The notes under the pieces: generated by a model
What the model was told of the DNA's origin: nothing
The model's database searches: none
Seen by the model: the letters and a program-made list of their open reading frames with translations, nothing else
Assembly: GCA_937927965.1 (NCBI GenBank)
Contig: CALEZA010000074.1
Coordinates: 1-7,076 of the forward strand
DNA length: 7,076 nt
Reading direction: 5' to 3'
DNA from: an uncultured Candidatus Planktophila sp.
GTDB lineage: Bacteria > Actinomycetota > Actinomycetes > Nanopelagicales > Nanopelagicaceae
In this document: piece after piece, positions 5,710-7,076 of the stretch
Layout: each line of letters opens with the position of its first letter
Position numbering within the stretch: the first letter of the stretch is position 1
Made by a program: the position numbers and the translations under genes

Positions 5710-6993
5710 TTATGCCTTTGACCAAGAAGCGTCGATTGCAGCGAATGCTGCCTTCATTGTCTTCTTTCCCGCAACCCAGTTTGTCAATTCTTTCCACTCA
5801 GTAGCGTTAACGATCGCTGGTGAGAGGTCTGAACCGTCAAAGCCGAATGCCTTTGATCCTGCAAGGATCTGAGCAATGTTCTTTGTGATTGGGTTCTTGT
5901 ATCCACCTGATGGGAATGTCTTGTGTGCAGAGAGGTATGAAGGATATGTATCCAAGTAACCGTTCTGACCGAGCTTATCTGAAAGGATATAGCCCAAGAC
6001 CTTCTTTGTAGCAGCGTTGTCATTGAAGCCAGCAGCTAGATCGCCACCGCCAAGAACAGCATCTGTTGCACCAGCTGGTGTAGGAAGCTTGAAGACTCCA
6101 ACATGTGTGAAGTCGTTAGCCTTGTACTCAGCCTTGATGTTATCTGGGAAGAAGTCAGTAATGAATGAACCCTGACGCATCATGAAGCACTTGTTCTTAT
6201 CTGTTGCGAAAAGTGCAGCTGTGTTACCGAATGATGTTGCAGCAATACCCTTACCGCCACCGTTTACGTTACCTGGTGTAAGTGCGATCTCTGCGAACTT
6301 GTTTCCAGCCTTTGTTACAACTGGTGAGTTGAAGGCAGTCTTGCCCTTCCACCATGAGTTGTATGTAGCAACGCCACCGAAGCGGAGTACATACTCTTCG
6401 AGCCAGTCTGTAGCAGCCCAACCGGTTGCTCCACCTGATTCAATACCTACGCACCATGGGTAACCAAGCTTCTTTGACTTGATTGTTGCTGTGAGCTTTG
6501 TAAGTTCTGCATCTGTCTTTGGAACTGAAAGACCTGCAGCCTTGAAGTTTGCTGGGTTGTACCAAACAAGTGACTTCACGTTAGCTGAGACTGGAAGACC
6601 GTAAGTCTTTCCACCCTTAACTGCGAGTGTGTCCCATCCTGGTACGAGTGTGCCCTTGATTGCCTTGAGATCAACAAGGTTATCGAGTGGCTCTAGTACT
6701 GATGAATACTCAAGAAGTCCGCCTGGCTGTGGCCAGATAGCGATGTCAGGAGCTTGTCCTGCCTTTACCTTAACGCGGATATCTGTATCGAATGATGCAA
6801 GTGTTGTGAACTTGATCGTGATTCCGTTTGCAGCGCCGAACTTGTCGAGCTCTGCCTGGAATCCTTCTGCCTGTGCTCCAGTAAATCCACCGTAGATGTT
6901 TACAGTGTCTGCAGCCTGAGCAGCTGGCACCATCAATGTTGCTGCAGCAACAGCTGCAACAGCAAGCGATGCAACGCTTAGCTTCTTCTTCAT
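5710..6993 (-). CDS. aglE: Alpha-glucoside ABC transporter substrate-binding protein (AglE-like, family 1 solute-binding)
   Basis: A 427-residue exported protein that captures the sugar and delivers it to AglF/AglG. The Sec signal peptide has a KKK n-region (2-4), a hydrophobic core (about 5-22) and an AQA cleavage site after residue 27. There is no lipobox cysteine, so it is not predicted to be a lipoprotein. The mature protein has the family-1 layout: FQAELDKF (45-52), PDIAIWPQPG (82-91), YGLPVSANVKSLVWYN (131-146), PWCVGIESGGATGW (179-192) and DKNKCFMMRQG (265-275). Cys181 and Cys269 are the only cysteines and sit where AglE-type proteins carry a pair, so a disulfide is plausible. The ATG at 6993 has AAAGGA (7004-7009) about 10 nt upstream. 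It is the first gene of the visible operon. The exact sugar is not determined by sequence; the AglE-type motifs and the aglA neighbour point to alpha-glucosides. Confidence 0.94.
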   Translation of the reverse strand: MKKKLSVASLAVAAVAAATLMVPAAQAADTVNIYGGFTGAQAEGFQAELDKFGAANGITIKFTTLASFDTDIRVKVKAGQAPDIAIWPQPGGLLEYSSVLEPLDNLVDLKAIKGTLVPGWDTLAVKGGKTYGLPVSANVKSLVWYNPANFKAAGLSVPKTDAELTKLTATIKSKKLGYPWCVGIESGGATGWAATDWLEEYVLRFGGVATYNSWWKGKTAFNSPVVTKAGNKFAEIALTPGNVNGGGKGIAATSFGNTAALFATDKNKCFMMRQGSFITDFFPDNIKAEYKANDFTHVGVFKLPTPAGATDAVLGGGDLAAGFNDNAATKKVLGYILSDKLGQNGYLDTYPSYLSAHKTFPSGGYKNPITKNIAQILAGSKAFGFDGSDLSPAIVNATEWKELTNWVAGKKTMKAAFAAIDASWSKA

Positions 6994-7076
6994 ATGAAGT
7001 ATTTCCTTTCACGGGTTAACCGACTCCTAGGAGCGTCGGTTGTGAGTAAAAGGTAAGGCTCGGTCAAGCCTTGTGT
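6994..7076 (-). promoter_or_regulatory. aglE leader / operon control region (incomplete at right edge)
   Basis: This 83-bp upstream region is cut by the window edge. On the minus strand TTGACC (7067-7062) looks like a -35 box, but nothing at 16-18 bp resembles a good -10. TACCTT (7055-7050) fits a TANNNT -10, but its -35 would be off the edge. In the second reading transcription would begin close to the 24-bp nested palindrome. The promoter position is therefore unresolved. AAAGGA (7004-7009) is the ribosome site. Confidence 0.35.
7018..7041. promoter_or_regulatory. Nested palindrome upstream of aglE: candidate repressor operator or leader hairpin
   Basis: The outer arms AACCGAC (7018-7024) and GTCGGTT (7035-7041) are perfect 7-bp inverted repeats separated by 10 bp. 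Inside lies a separate perfect 10-bp palindrome, CTCCTAGGAG (7024-7033), whose centre is shifted half a base step from the outer one. The position, 25-48 bp before the start codon, suits an operator overlapping the transcription start or a 5' leader stem. No copy of the AACCGAC arm is visible in the aglA/aglR spacer, which weakens the case that one repressor uses this site at both places. Confidence 0.45.

Noticed and set aside
1..7076. CRISPR arrays, tRNA or rRNA genes, insertion sequences, toxin-antitoxin or phage genes
   Set aside because: No regularly spaced repeats, terminal repeats, transposase motifs or RNA-gene features were seen on either strand; nearly every base is accounted for by six genes and four short spacers.

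Overview
The window reads as a piece of a compact, moderate-to-low GC actinobacterial chromosome. The N-terminal half of the proton pyrophosphatase resembles the Streptomyces type, the alpha-glucosidase resembles the mycobacterial/Streptomyces AglA type, and genes are packed with 4-bp and 8-bp overlaps and very short spacers. A streamlined freshwater actinobacterium (acI / Nanopelagicales-like) fits best, but that is inference: no rRNA or other phylogenetic marker is present.

Layout. Bases 1-868 (minus) hold the first 289 codons of a membrane-bound H+-translocating pyrophosphatase, hppA, cut by the left edge. A 111-bp gap follows with a perfect 8-bp-stem hairpin and an AT-rich promoter-like stretch. 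Bases 980-2671 (minus) are a complete GH13 alpha-glucosidase (aglA-like). Only 54 bp separates it from a divergent LacI-family repressor (aglR-like, 2726-3733, plus). The repressor runs tail-to-tail, with an 8-bp overlap, into a minus-strand ABC sugar-uptake operon: binding protein (aglE-like, 6993-5710), a 128-bp spacer with a strong hairpin, inner-subunit permease 1 (aglF-like, 5581-4592) and permease 2 (aglG-like, 4595-3726). The right edge holds the aglE leader with a 24-bp nested palindrome.

Together this is an alpha-glucoside utilisation locus. The secreted binding protein captures an alpha-glucoside (maltose, sucrose or trehalose class; the sequence does not decide), AglF and AglG carry it across the membrane, cytoplasmic AglA hydrolyses it to glucose, and the LacI-type protein presumably represses in the absence of sugar. 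No ABC ATPase is in the window, so the transporter must borrow one encoded elsewhere or beyond the right edge. hppA is a neighbour with no evident role in the pathway.

I see no mobile element, CRISPR array, tRNA or rRNA, and no clearly unknown gene. The points worth a second look are regulatory: the structured spacers, the inverted and convergently overlapping repressor, an atypical repressor hinge and a binding protein without a lipobox. I do not find a convincing previously undescribed system.
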